Part shown: positions 55,618 to 63,742 of the stretch, piece after piece
Layout: every line of letters begins with the position of its first letter
How positions within the stretch are numbered: the stretch's first letter is position 1
Assembly: GCA_016218665.1 (NCBI GenBank)
Contig: JACRDI010000005.1
Span: 1 to 64,000 of the forward strand
Source of the DNA: Desulfovibrio sp.
Lineage (GTDB): Bacteria; Desulfobacterota; Desulfovibrionia; Desulfovibrionales; Desulfovibrionaceae
Length of the DNA stretch: 64,000 nucleotides
Reading direction: 5' to 3'
Program-made: the position numbers and the translations under genes
Notes under the pieces: model-generated
Seen by the model: only the letters and a program-made list of their open reading frames with translations
Databases searched by the model: none
Told to the model about the DNA's origin: nothing

Positions 55618-57690
55618 CTATTCTTCCTCGGCGGCCTCGCGCTTGTTCTCCTCGATGACCTTGGCCGCGATGGGCGGCGGGCATTCCTCGTAGTGGGAGA
55701 ACTCCATGGTGAAGGTGCCCTGGCCCGCTGTCATGGAGCGCAGGTCCGGGGCGTACTTCAGCACCTCGCTCATGGGCACGTGGGCCTTGATCTCGGTGAC
55801 GCCGGCCTGGGATTCGCTGCCAAGCACCTTGCCGCGCCGGCTGGAAAGGTCGCCGATGACGTCGCCCATGTGGGCGTCGGGCACGGCCACGGTGACGGTC
55901 ATGATGGGCTCCAGCAGGATCATCTTGGCCTTCTCGCAGGCCTTCTTGAAGGCCAGGGAGCCGGCGATCTTGAAGGCCATTTCCGAGGAGTCCACGTTGT
56001 GGAAGCTGCCGTCGTAGAGCGTCACCTTGAAGTCGATGACCGGGAAGCCGGCCAGCACGCCGCGCGCGGCGGATTCCACCACGCCCTTGTCCACGGCGGG
56101 GATGTACTGCCGGGGAATGCTGCCGCCCACGATGGCGTCCACGAACTCGTAGCCCGCGCCCTTGGGCTGGGGCTCCAGGTGGATCCAGCAGTCGCCGAAC
56201 TGTCCGCGGCCGCCGGTCTGCTTCTTGTGCCGGCCCTGGATCTCCCTGGCGGCGGTCTTGAAGGTCTCGCGGTAGGGCACCTTGGGGGTCTTGAGGATGA
56301 TGTCCACCTTGTAGCGGCGCTTGGCCTTCTCCACGCTGATCTCGATGTGGTTCTGGCCCATGCCGGAGAGCAGGGTGTCGGCGGTCTCCTCGTCGCGGCC
56401 GAGCTTCAAGGTCACGTCTTCATCAAGCAGCTTGGCCATGGCCTGGTAGACCTTGTCCTCGTCGCCCTTTTCCTTGGGGGCCAGGGCGTAGGTGATGAGC
56501 GTGGGCGCCAGCTTGGGCTTGGCCAGCACGAAGGGGGCCTTGTCCGAGGACAGCGTGTCGCCGGTGTTGGTGTCCTTCAGCTTGGCCAGGGTGACGATGG
56601 AGCCGGGGCCCAGCGCGGCCTTGCAGGGCACGTTCTCCTTGCCGTTGGTCAAAAGCAGCTGGCCCATGCGCTCCTGCTGCCCCGTGCGGGAGTTCACCAG
56701 GCTCATGTCGCCCGTGAGGGAGCCGGAGATGACGCGCATGACCGTCAGCTGGCCCGCGAAGGGGTCGGCCATGGTCTTGAACACGAAGCCAGCCACCGGC
56801 GCGGCCTCGATGCTTTCGCGCACGGAGCCGTCCTCGCCCTCGAAGGGCGCGTGGTCCAGCGGGCTGGGCAGCAGGGCCTGGATGGCGTCGAGCAGCTGGG
56901 GGCCGCCCATGTTGTTCAGCGCGCTGCCCACCAGCACGGGCACCAGCTCGCCGCTTTTGACGCCCGCCACCAGCGCGCCCTTGAGCTCGTCGGGGGTCAG
57001 TTCGCCCGCGTCGAGGTACTTCTCCATGAGGGCTTCGTCGCTCTCGGCGATGTTCTCGATCATGGCTTCGCGCAGGGGGGTGGACTCGCCCTCCACATCG
57101 GCCGGGACGGCCCCGGCGCTCGCGCCGCCCTTGCCGTCGAAGGTGAGCCCGGTGTTCTCAAGCATGTCCACCACGCCCTTGAACTTTTCGCGCTCGCCGA
57201 TGGGATAGTGCAGGAGCACGGGCTTGATGCCCAGGGAGTCCTTGAGTCCGGTGAAGGCGGCCTGGAAGTCGGCGCGGTCGCGGTCCATCTTGTTGATGAA
57301 CACGAGGGCGGGCAGGCCGGCCTTCTTGACCTCGCTCCAGGCCTTGCGCGTAAGGGGCTTCACGCCGTCCACGGCGTCGATGACGAAGACCACGGCGTCG
57401 GCGGCGGCCAGGGTGTAGGGCAGGTCGCCGTTGAAGTTGTTGTCACCCGGAGTGTCGATGAGAAAGTGCTGGTTCTTGTTCCACTTGAAGTTGGCGAAGC
57501 TCGGCTGGATGGAGCCGCGGCGCTTGATCTCCTCGGGCTCGTAGTCAAGGGCGGTGGTGCCGTCCTCGATCTTTCCCAGACGGTTCAGAACACCGGCGTT
57601 GAACAGAAGCATTTCGGCGACGGAGGTTTTGCCGCTGCCGCCATGACCCACCAGAACGTACGTGCGTTGAGACTTGAGCGCTTCCGACAT
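55618..57690 (-). CDS. elongation factor G-like GTPase (EF-G2 type)
   Basis: A 690-aa translational GTPase with all EF-G domains. G1 is GHGGSGKTS (canonical EF-G has AHIDAGKTT), G3 DTPGDNNF, G4 INKMDRDRADF. The switch and G1 differences place it in the second EF-G-like group rather than the main fusA product; no rpsL/rpsG/tuf neighbours support that. Domain IV and V are present (RGQFGDCWIHLEP; ADLRSMTAGQGTF-like end). Precise role in translation or stress is unknown. It has its own promoter and terminator. Confidence 0.9.
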   Translation of the reverse strand: MSEALKSQRTYVLVGHGGSGKTSVAEMLLFNAGVLNRLGKIEDGTTALDYEPEEIKRRGSIQPSFANFKWNKNQHFLIDTPGDNNFNGDLPYTLAAADAVVFVIDAVDGVKPLTRKAWSEVKKAGLPALVFINKMDRDRADFQAAFTGLKDSLGIKPVLLHYPIGEREKFKGVVDMLENTGLTFDGKGGASAGAVPADVEGESTPLREAMIENIAESDEALMEKYLDAGELTPDELKGALVAGVKSGELVPVLVGSALNNMGGPQLLDAIQALLPSPLDHAPFEGEDGSVRESIEAAPVAGFVFKTMADPFAGQLTVMRVISGSLTGDMSLVNSRTGQQERMGQLLLTNGKENVPCKAALGPGSIVTLAKLKDTNTGDTLSSDKAPFVLAKPKLAPTLITYALAPKEKGDEDKVYQAMAKLLDEDVTLKLGRDEETADTLLSGMGQNHIEISVEKAKRRYKVDIILKTPKVPYRETFKTAAREIQGRHKKQTGGRGQFGDCWIHLEPQPKGAGYEFVDAIVGGSIPRQYIPAVDKGVVESAARGVLAGFPVIDFKVTLYDGSFHNVDSSEMAFKIAGSLAFKKACEKAKMILLEPIMTVTVAVPDAHMGDVIGDLSSRRGKVLGSESQAGVTEIKAHVPMSEVLKYAPDLRSMTAGQGTFTMEFSHYEECPPPIAAKVIEENKREAAEEE

Positions 57691-57775
57691 CCCATACTCC
57701 GTGTATCGAGTTTATCCGCCGGAGAGGAAGCCCGGCGGGAAGAGCCGATCCAAGCTGGAATTATCTATGTTTAGA

Positions 57776-57805
57776 CGTATAGGGAGGAGCAAGCGAGAAT
57801 GTCAA
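57776..57805 (-). promoter_or_regulatory. sigma70 promoter of the EF-G-like gene
   Basis: TTGACA (57800-57805, minus strand) with CTATAC at 17 bp or TATACG at 18 bp spacing, about 80 bp before the start codon. The rest of the 294-bp gap 57691-57984 holds no gene that I can support. Confidence 0.65.
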
Positions 57806-57984
57806 GGCCGCAAGCCGGATAGGGCCGGAGGCCGCGGAATTTTGCGACATTTTTGAAGACCGGCGGCGGGGCGGGGGGCGGCGTAATAGGACGGACTCGG
57901 CGCAGAGTGGTTCGGTTCAAGAATTATTGTATGGCGCGAAGGGAGACAGACATGGCCGAGACAACGCCTTATTGAATCACTTGG

Positions 57985-58566
57985 CTATAGTCCGATGACC
58001 CTATTCCAGTCAGCAATGTACATATACATTCTGTTGAATTCGCTTGGAAGCAGCATTCTATTGTGAGCAATGAAATGCCGTGCCTTCTCAAGCTCGTCCA
58101 TGCGTTGCTTCAGCCAGTGCTGCGATGGAATCACATCTTCGAAATATTCCCATTTCGCTAGAATGATCAAGGCTAGTTGACCGAAATCAACGAAGCCAAG
58201 CATGTCGATTTTTTCACCTTCAAGCCATGTATCTTTTAGAGCGGTTGCCTGTCTTGTTTCTGCGTGTCTGCGTATGGTTGCAGGGATCTTCTCAAGCCAG
58301 TCGGCCCCTTCTTTTTCCGTTAGAGTATCTCGAATAAAAAAGCGAACTTGATTTTCAAAGCAGTGCAATACAGAGTATAATCTTGCCATTGCCAAGGCGT
58401 TGTTACGCGAAAAGACAGAGAATGGAGTCAAGGCTTCAGATAAAAGCCGCTCCTCTGCGACGCGTTGGTCTGCCCCAACTTGGATGCCTGCGCTCTGGAA
58501 TGCACTTGCCTCTGCTTCGAACATCAGCCCGCGAAAGAGAAAATCTCTCAAGTCCCTATGCTTCAA
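57985..58566 (-). CDS. Swt1-type HEPN domain protein
   Basis: A 193-aa soluble helical protein. The start is a TTG at 58566, 7 nt after AAAGGAG. The conserved HEPN motif Rx4-6H is present as R163...H168 in KARHFIAHNR, the RNase or nucleotidyl-transfer-type active site; Swt1-family members are linked to RNA cleavage. G+C and codon use are far lower than in neighbours, so it was probably acquired. It overlaps the upstream DUF5343-like gene by 11 bp. A toxin/effector role in defence or toxin-antitoxin is inferred from the family and pairing. Confidence 0.8.
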   Translation of the reverse strand: MKHRDLRDFLFRGLMFEAEASAFQSAGIQVGADQRVAEERLLSEALTPFSVFSRNNALAMARLYSVLHCFENQVRFFIRDTLTEKEGADWLEKIPATIRRHAETRQATALKDTWLEGEKIDMLGFVDFGQLALIILAKWEYFEDVIPSQHWLKQRMDELEKARHFIAHNRMLLPSEFNRMYMYIADWNRVIGL

Positions 58567-59188
58567 AGAGGTGCTCCTTTATTGATTTGAATATTGAGTT
58601 GTATACTTCTATGTCTTTTGTTGCCGGTAAATGTATCTGTATATTGTAGTGGAGTGTTGGTGGCTTTGATATGTGCTGTGACGGCTTTTTCTCTGTATTA
58701 ATAGTTTCGCATTGTTGAAATGATTTGTCATTTTGGTCAATATGTTTCTCTTCTGATCTATGTTCAGATGTTTGTATGTCAGCAATATCAAGAAGTGCAA
58801 AGAACGTGCTGGCCATGCGCTTTGCGCTGATTTCCGTAGCATTGTGGTAACTTTTGAATTTTCCTTCTATCGCATCTTTATCGGCTTTGGTTGGGTTTGC
58901 TTTTATTATGAATAAATCAGAATATGCAGATTTGAGTGCTTGTCCCATTACAGTGCGTGAGCGCGAATTATCACGATACTCATGATAAATTGATGTCGGT
59001 GTGCCATCTGGGGACAAAAAGCCAAGCGCTTTAAGAAGAGGGATGTAGGATCGATGATTGGAGGAGGTATATCCTAGATCTTTCAGGATTTGCTGAGAAA
59101 ATTGTGTTGGCGCGTTGCCTTCCTTGAGCTTCGCAAAAAACTCAGCGAGCTGTCCCGGTGCCAGTGTATACGCGCTGATGAGTCCCAT
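58556..59188 (-). CDS. DUF5343-like protein, partner of the HEPN gene
   Basis: A 210-aa protein, ATG at 59188 after AAGGAGG. Residues about 8-150 match the DUF5343 pattern as I recall it: YTLAPGQLAEFFAKLKEG, then LKDLGYTSSNHRSYIPLLKA, FLSPDGTPTSIYHEYRDNSR and a later SAKRMASTFFALLDI, a winged-helix-like arrangement. A polar linker leads to a short beta-rich end (TLHYNIQIHLPATKDIEVYN). AT-rich like the HEPN gene. It may bind DNA or the HEPN partner, possibly as antitoxin or sensor; this is not shown. Confidence 0.75.
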   Translation of the reverse strand: MGLISAYTLAPGQLAEFFAKLKEGNAPTQFSQQILKDLGYTSSNHRSYIPLLKALGFLSPDGTPTSIYHEYRDNSRSRTVMGQALKSAYSDLFIIKANPTKADKDAIEGKFKSYHNATEISAKRMASTFFALLDIADIQTSEHRSEEKHIDQNDKSFQQCETINTEKKPSQHISKPPTLHYNIQIHLPATKDIEVYNSIFKSIKEHLFEA

Positions 59189-59209
59189 TTCGACCCTCCT
59201 TGCTTCGTG

Positions 59210-59237
59210 CTGATAAGTGGTATCAATTCACTGTTAA
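59210..59237 (-). promoter_or_regulatory. candidate promoter and overlapping operator of the DUF5343-HEPN pair
   Basis: On the minus strand TTAACA and TATCAG with 16-bp spacing. The perfect inverted repeat TGATA-AGTGG-TATCA (59211-59225) covers the -10 side. Such an arrangement fits autorepression by a DNA-binding partner, which is inference. Confidence 0.45.
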
Positions 59238-59797
59238 CGATTTTTTGGGCGAGTGGCAAGGGGCCTGGCCGAGCGCCACTGCCGCGCCGGACCGATGCCG
59301 AAGAGCGCGGCCTGGCGGGGCAGGGCGGCCTCCTCGTCCAGCAGCTCCGACTCGGAGATGAGCCCGCCATTGGCCAGGATGTGCGCCAGGCCCACGCCGC
59401 GCTCGCGCAGCACGCGGCCCACCAGAAGCCGCCGGTGGCAGGCGCGGGGGTCGTCCTCCGCGCAGGTGAGCACGATCTTGCGGCCCCGTCCCAGGCTGGC
59501 GAGCACCGTCTGGATGCCCGTCTCGAACCAGGGCTCGGCGGCGATGCGGTCGTAGAGCACATGGCCCTTCGGATCGTAGAAGCGGGGGTCGTCGGGCATG
59601 CCGCCCAGCTCGCGTCCGAGGAAGACGTACTCCAGCCCGGCCTGCCGGGCCAGGCGCTCGGCCTGCTCCTTGTTGAACTGCGGCGCGTGGCGCGAGTAAG
59701 GCCGCGAGCGCACGTCCGCCAGGATCTGGATGTCGTAGGTGCGCAGATTGTTCAGGAAACGCTCTGGCGCAAGGGTGGAGAAACCGGCGGTGAACAC
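59234..59797 (-). CDS. DUF488 family protein; start uncertain because of a C8 tract
   Basis: About 187 aa from the GTG at 59797. DUF488 hallmarks: VFTAGFSTLAPERFLNNL, ILADVRSRPYSRHAPQFN, and VLTCAEDDPRACHRRLLVGR with conserved Cys and His. No good RBS precedes the GTG. A strong RBS (GCAGGAGG) precedes an ATG at 59831, but that ATG is out of frame by one base because of eight C at 59813-59820; seven C would join them. Its stop lies at the edge of the AT-rich insert. Function of the family is unknown. Confidence 0.8.
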   Translation of the reverse strand: MFTAGFSTLAPERFLNNLRTYDIQILADVRSRPYSRHAPQFNKEQAERLARQAGLEYVFLGRELGGMPDDPRFYDPKGHVLYDRIAAEPWFETGIQTVLASLGRGRKIVLTCAEDDPRACHRRLLVGRVLRERGVGLAHILANGGLISESELLDEEAALPRQAALFGIGPARQWRSARPLATRPKNR

Positions 59798-59812
59798 CGC
59801 CTGTGATGCGGT

Positions 59813-59820
59813 GGGGGGGG
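59813..59820. repeat. homopolymer G8/C8 tract at the 5' end of the DUF488 gene
   Basis: Eight G on the plus strand (C on the coding strand) between the best ATG/RBS and the conserved reading frame. Confidence 0.85.
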
Positions 59821-60033
59821 TATGGCGGCATGAGGTCAGCCTCCTGCCCAACGCTCTATGAAAACCGTCTGTATACGTCAAGCGAATCACGCGCGGGCGG
59901 CGCGTGACAGCACCCTTGCGGCACGCGCCCGGCGGATGTATCGTGCGGACCACCGGCTGGCCCGCGTCAATCTCGCACAGGGCCGCACAGGGCCGCCAAC
60001 CGCACACACGCCGCGCAGCAAAGGAGCAACGCC

Positions 60034-60501
60034 ATGCCCATGAAGGACTACCAGGACGCCCTGACCCGCCTGCAAAAGGGCCTGGCCAGCGGCTACCAGA
60101 GTTCCCCCCATGTGCTGAACGTTCCGGGCCAGTCCCTCATGTGCAAGGTGGACCCGAACTACTACCTGGCGCTGGAGCCCATCTTCACGGAAATCCTCGC
60201 CCGCTGGGCCGTCAGCTTCCCCCAGGGCGTGCTGGACACCCTGGTGCACACGGGCAGCGTCATCTTCTGCAAGCCCATGGGCACCCACGTCATCCCCCTC
60301 ACCATCACCTGGGGCGGGCGCGACTACGAAGTCCAGGCGGCCTTCCTCCTGGCCGACTTCGTGGACCGTTCGCTCAAGCTGTACGCTGGCGTGCAGGACC
60401 CCCTGCCCGTGAGCGACCTGCGCATCCGCGCGGCGGAGCGCGCCGCCGTGGAGGCCTTCTTCGCGGGTCTCACCCCACCGGCTAGCGTGGCCTTTATCTA
60501 A
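60034..60501 (+). CDS. protein of unknown function, 155 aa
   Basis: A small soluble protein, ATG after AAAGGAG. One Cys at about 37 and another at about 79, mixed alpha/beta; no signal peptide. Not recognised. Its stop overlaps the stop of the convergent SGNH hydrolase gene by 3 bp. Confidence 0.7.
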   Translation: MPMKDYQDALTRLQKGLASGYQSSPHVLNVPGQSLMCKVDPNYYLALEPIFTEILARWAVSFPQGVLDTLVHTGSVIFCKPMGTHVIPLTITWGGRDYEVQAAFLLADFVDRSLKLYAGVQDPLPVSDLRIRAAERAAVEAFFAGLTPPASVAFI

Positions 60502-61661
60502 CGCTGCGGCGTCGTTCCGTTCTGTTCCGCTTCCGCAAGCGCGGCTTCCACGTAGGGCAGCAGAATGCTTGTCGCGACTTCGTTGCCGTGCGCATCCCAA
60601 TGGTTGTCACAGACGAAGAAGAGGTCGTCGGTGGTGGCGTCGTGCTTGGCCATGGGGTCCAGCAAATCCACGTAGGTGAAGTTGGCCTGTTTGGCCAGAT
60701 TTGTGAGTGCCGCAGTCAGGGGCGGTGTGGTGGACCCGTCGTAGCGCGCAAAGTCGGTGGGCTGGGGGATGGTGAACACGATGAACTGCTTGCCGCGGGC
60801 TTCTTGCGCCATTTGTTCAAGGCAGTACCGAAGAATGTCCCAGTCCTTCTGGCTGTAGTCGTAGTACATGGATGGTGGGCGGCCCGTGTCCGTCTGGAAT
60901 TCTGTCACCCAACGCGGCACCAGCTTGAAGTTGCGCAGCCGATACGAACCCAGGTAGCGCAACACGCGGTAGATCGCACTCCATTCCCGCAAGGTGAAAT
61001 CTACGCTTTTGAGGATGGGGGGAGAGGCATCCGCGGCTGACAACTGGCCCTGGCGGACCAGCTTGTAGTTCGGGTAGCTGCCCTGAAGATATGGCCGGTA
61101 GCCCTGCGCTTGGGTCTTGACGGCGTAATCGTAGCTGCTGTCCGTGAAATCGTTGAAGGGCAGGATGCCCAGAAGCACCACGTCGTGGCTGAAGCGCGAC
61201 ACGAAGTGTTTGTACTGCTGCCATTCCTGTATCGGGCCGAACCCGCCCGAAGTGCCGAAGTTCAGGACCTCGCGACCGATGGTCGCCTCCAGGCGGTCGG
61301 TGAGTCGGTCCTCGGACTTGTTGCCCCAGCCCTCGATAAACGAGTCGCCCAGCACAGCCACGCGCGAGGCGTTGCTTTGAAGGGTGCGCTCCTTGTCGCG
61401 CATTCCCAGGCTGTTCGCAACGTATTCGACGGTGAAACAGGACTTGTTGTGCAGATAGCGTGAGCCGGGTCGGTGCCATACTCCGAAGTTCGGGTCGATT
61501 GCCACCCAGAATTTGCTGCCGGCGTTGACCAGGCTGTAAGTGGGGAGGGCGATGTTCTGGTTCACGAAGCGGATATACAACCAGGACGTCAGCTCAAGGG
61601 CGACGATGAATACGCCGAGGAAAATGCAGGCCTGTCGTAAACGGCGTTTAAATTTCGGCAT
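60498..61661 (-). CDS. membrane-anchored SGNH/GDSL hydrolase-like protein
   Basis: A 387-aa protein. TM anchor about 10-30. Block I with the nucleophile Ser is AVLGDSFIEGWGN; the Asp-His pair is in FVCDNHWDAHGNEV near the end, as in SGNH esterases and AlgX/acyltransferase-associated domains. The ATG at 61661 follows CGGAG. It may deacylate or acylate an extracellular polymer; substrate unknown. G+C is slightly lower than in neighbours. Confidence 0.85.
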   Translation of the reverse strand: MPKFKRRLRQACIFLGVFIVALELTSWLYIRFVNQNIALPTYSLVNAGSKFWVAIDPNFGVWHRPGSRYLHNKSCFTVEYVANSLGMRDKERTLQSNASRVAVLGDSFIEGWGNKSEDRLTDRLEATIGREVLNFGTSGGFGPIQEWQQYKHFVSRFSHDVVLLGILPFNDFTDSSYDYAVKTQAQGYRPYLQGSYPNYKLVRQGQLSAADASPPILKSVDFTLREWSAIYRVLRYLGSYRLRNFKLVPRWVTEFQTDTGRPPSMYYDYSQKDWDILRYCLEQMAQEARGKQFIVFTIPQPTDFARYDGSTTPPLTAALTNLAKQANFTYVDLLDPMAKHDATTDDLFFVCDNHWDAHGNEVATSILLPYVEAALAEAEQNGTTPQR

Positions 61662-61717
61662 TTTGTCTATCTCCGGGGGGGATTTTCTAATACAATGAAA
61701 TCTCACGTAAAATAGAA

Positions 61718-61747
61718 CCGCCCCGCCTGCATGCGCAAGCGGGGCGG
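61718..61747 (-). terminator. terminator of the gcv-lpd operon
   Basis: CCGCCCCGC and GCGGGGCGG (minus-strand stem) with a 12-nt loop, followed on the minus strand by TTCTATTTTA. Confidence 0.8.
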
Positions 61748-61777
61748 CCACGTAATCGATGAGAATGCGTATCGGGG

Positions 61778-62314
61778 TCAGCTGGCGACGTTGCCGCACT
61801 TGGCCTTGAGCATGCACGTGCCGCAGCCGGTGATGGCGGGCATGTTGGTGAACACGGCGAACTGCCGGCTCACGGTGCCCTCCTTGTTCCACTCTAGCCC
61901 CAGCTTCTTGAAGAGGGCGATGGTCTCCTTGTCCGGCTTGGGCAGGGGCGCGCAGCCCTTGTCGGCCAGCTCGGGCACCAGGTTCTGCACGGCGCTCATG
62001 ACCATGTGGATGGCCAGGTTGTGGAAGGCCATGCCCGCCGAGGGCGAGTCCTGCCAGATGCCCTCCACCTCGTCCTCCACGGGCTTGTCCAGCCAGAGGA
62101 TGACGAAGCCGGGGTCCGTCTCCGCCGCATCGGGCGCGGCCAGGCGGTAGGCCTTGAGGTGCGCCTGCCAGCCGTCGAAGCGGGGCTCCAGTTCCTCAAG
62201 CAGCTCGTTGTCCAGCCGGGTTTCGCCGCAGAGCTCGCAGTAGGTGAACATGTCGAACTCGGGCTGCACGGCGATGGGGGTGGCCACCAGGGTGGTTGCT
62301 TTTTTTGCGCTCAC
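61778..62314 (-). CDS. cysteine-containing protein linked to the glycine cleavage operon
   Basis: A 178-aa soluble protein. The start is a GTG at 62314, 9 nt after AGGA. CxxC pairs at YCELCGET (about 26-29) and GCGTCMLKAKCG (about 164-173) frame the chain and may bind zinc or an Fe-S cluster. It ends the operon after lpdA (24-bp gap). No family recognised; a role near lipoyl or one-carbon chemistry is only suggested by position. Confidence 0.7.
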   Translation of the reverse strand: MSAKKATTLVATPIAVQPEFDMFTYCELCGETRLDNELLEELEPRFDGWQAHLKAYRLAAPDAAETDPGFVILWLDKPVEDEVEGIWQDSPSAGMAFHNLAIHMVMSAVQNLVPELADKGCAPLPKPDKETIALFKKLGLEWNKEGTVSRQFAVFTNMPAITGCGTCMLKAKCGNVAS

Positions 62315-62338
62315 TGTCGTTTTTCCTGTGTGCGCCGC

Positions 62339-63715
62339 CTAGGCGGCTTCCTTGTCCGCCAGCAGGGCCGCCTTGAGCGACTCGTCCAGCGTGGGGTGCG
62401 GGAACATGAATCCGGCGGCGTCCTCGCGGGTCCAGCCGGCCTTGACCATCATGGTGGCGGCCACGGCCATGCGCGAGACATCGGCCCCAACTGCGGTGAT
62501 GCCCGCCACGCGGCCCTGCCTCCACACGCACTTCACGAAACCCTGCGTCGCCGCATGGGCCTGGGCGATGGGGTTGGCGATGAGCTGCGCGCGGGAGACC
62601 AGCACGGCCTCGCCCCCGGCCTTGGCCTCCTCGGCCATGAGGCCCACGCGGAGCACTTCCGGGGAGCCGTAGAGGATGCTCGGCACCGGGCCGGAATCGT
62701 AGGCTTCCTTGGCCTTGTCCAACAGGCGTTCAACCACATAATGGGCCTGGTGGCTGGCGGCGTGGGCCAGCAGCATGCGGCCGTTGACGTCGCCCACGGC
62801 GTACACGCCCGGCGCGGCCTCCAGGAATTCGTTGGTCTTGATGTAGCCCGGGCCGGAGAGCTCGACACCCAGGGACTCAAGGCCCATGTCGGCGCTGTTG
62901 GGCCTGCGGCCGATGGCCACCAGGGCGCACTCGGCCACCAGCTCCTCGCCCCCGTTCTCGGCGGCCAGGGTCAGCACGGCGTTCTCGCCCTGGGTAAGGA
63001 CCGAGGCCACCTTGACCCCAAGGCGGATGTCCCAGCCCTGGCGCTTGAACACGGTTTCGAGGGCCTTGCTCACCTCGGGGTCTTCCAGCCCGGCAAGGCG
63101 GGGCAGGGCGTCCACGATGGTGATCTTGGCGCCCATGCGGTGCGCGGCCTGGGCCATCTCCAGCCCGATGAACCCGCCGCCCACCACGATGAGGCTTTGC
63201 GGCATGGCGGAAAGGGCCAGGAAACCCGTGGAGTCCACCACGCGAGCGCCGTCGGGCGAGAGGCCGGGGAAGGCCGCCGGGCGGGAGCCCGTGGCCACCA
63301 GCAGCGTGCGGAAGCCGAGGCTCTGCGTCCCGTCGGCCAGCTTGACCTCGATGGAGGTCTTGTCCGCCACGCGGCCGCGCCCGGCGAAGAGATCGACGCC
63401 CAACTGGCCCAGGCGCACGCCCATGGCCTTGCGCGTGGCGGCGAGGTGCCGGTCCTTCTTGGCCTGCAGCGCGGCGAAGTCCACCGCCACTTGGCCCGAG
63501 GCCACGCGGGCCTTGGACTGGGCGGCCAGCTCCTCTATGGCGCTGGTGGCCCCAAGCCAGAGCTTGGTGGGAATGCAGCCGTGGTTCAGGCAGCTGCCGC
63601 CAAGGTCGGCGGCTTCCACAAGGGCGGTCTTGAGGCCGGAGGCGGCGGCCTCCACAGCGGCGTCGAAGCCGCCGGGGCCGCCGCCCAGCACAACCAGATC
63701 ATATGTCGTCGTCAT
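62339..63715 (-). CDS. lpdA: dihydrolipoamide dehydrogenase (L protein)
   Basis: A 458-aa flavoprotein that reoxidises the lipoyl arm, here probably of the glycine cleavage H protein. FAD-binding VVLGGGPGGFDAAVEAA; redox disulfide GGSCLNHGCIPTK; NAD-binding VVGGGFIGLEMAQAAH; and the catalytic His at MFPHPTLDESLKAA near the end. It lies 27 bp downstream of gcvPB. Confidence 0.96.
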   Translation of the reverse strand: MTTTYDLVVLGGGPGGFDAAVEAAASGLKTALVEAADLGGSCLNHGCIPTKLWLGATSAIEELAAQSKARVASGQVAVDFAALQAKKDRHLAATRKAMGVRLGQLGVDLFAGRGRVADKTSIEVKLADGTQSLGFRTLLVATGSRPAAFPGLSPDGARVVDSTGFLALSAMPQSLIVVGGGFIGLEMAQAAHRMGAKITIVDALPRLAGLEDPEVSKALETVFKRQGWDIRLGVKVASVLTQGENAVLTLAAENGGEELVAECALVAIGRRPNSADMGLESLGVELSGPGYIKTNEFLEAAPGVYAVGDVNGRMLLAHAASHQAHYVVERLLDKAKEAYDSGPVPSILYGSPEVLRVGLMAEEAKAGGEAVLVSRAQLIANPIAQAHAATQGFVKCVWRQGRVAGITAVGADVSRMAVAATMMVKAGWTREDAAGFMFPHPTLDESLKAALLADKEAA

Positions 63716-63742
63716 AAGCCTCTTGCAATCTTGCGAGCGTTT

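Noticed and set aside
57890-57930. tRNA gene or attachment site flanking the AT-rich insert (GGTTCAAG-like string)
   Set aside because: No cloverleaf could be drawn around it and no matching direct repeat was found on the other side of the insert.
58609-58842. A 77-codon open frame within the DUF5343-like gene on the same strand
   Set aside because: It is a frame shadow of the larger gene, which has a strong RBS and family resemblance.
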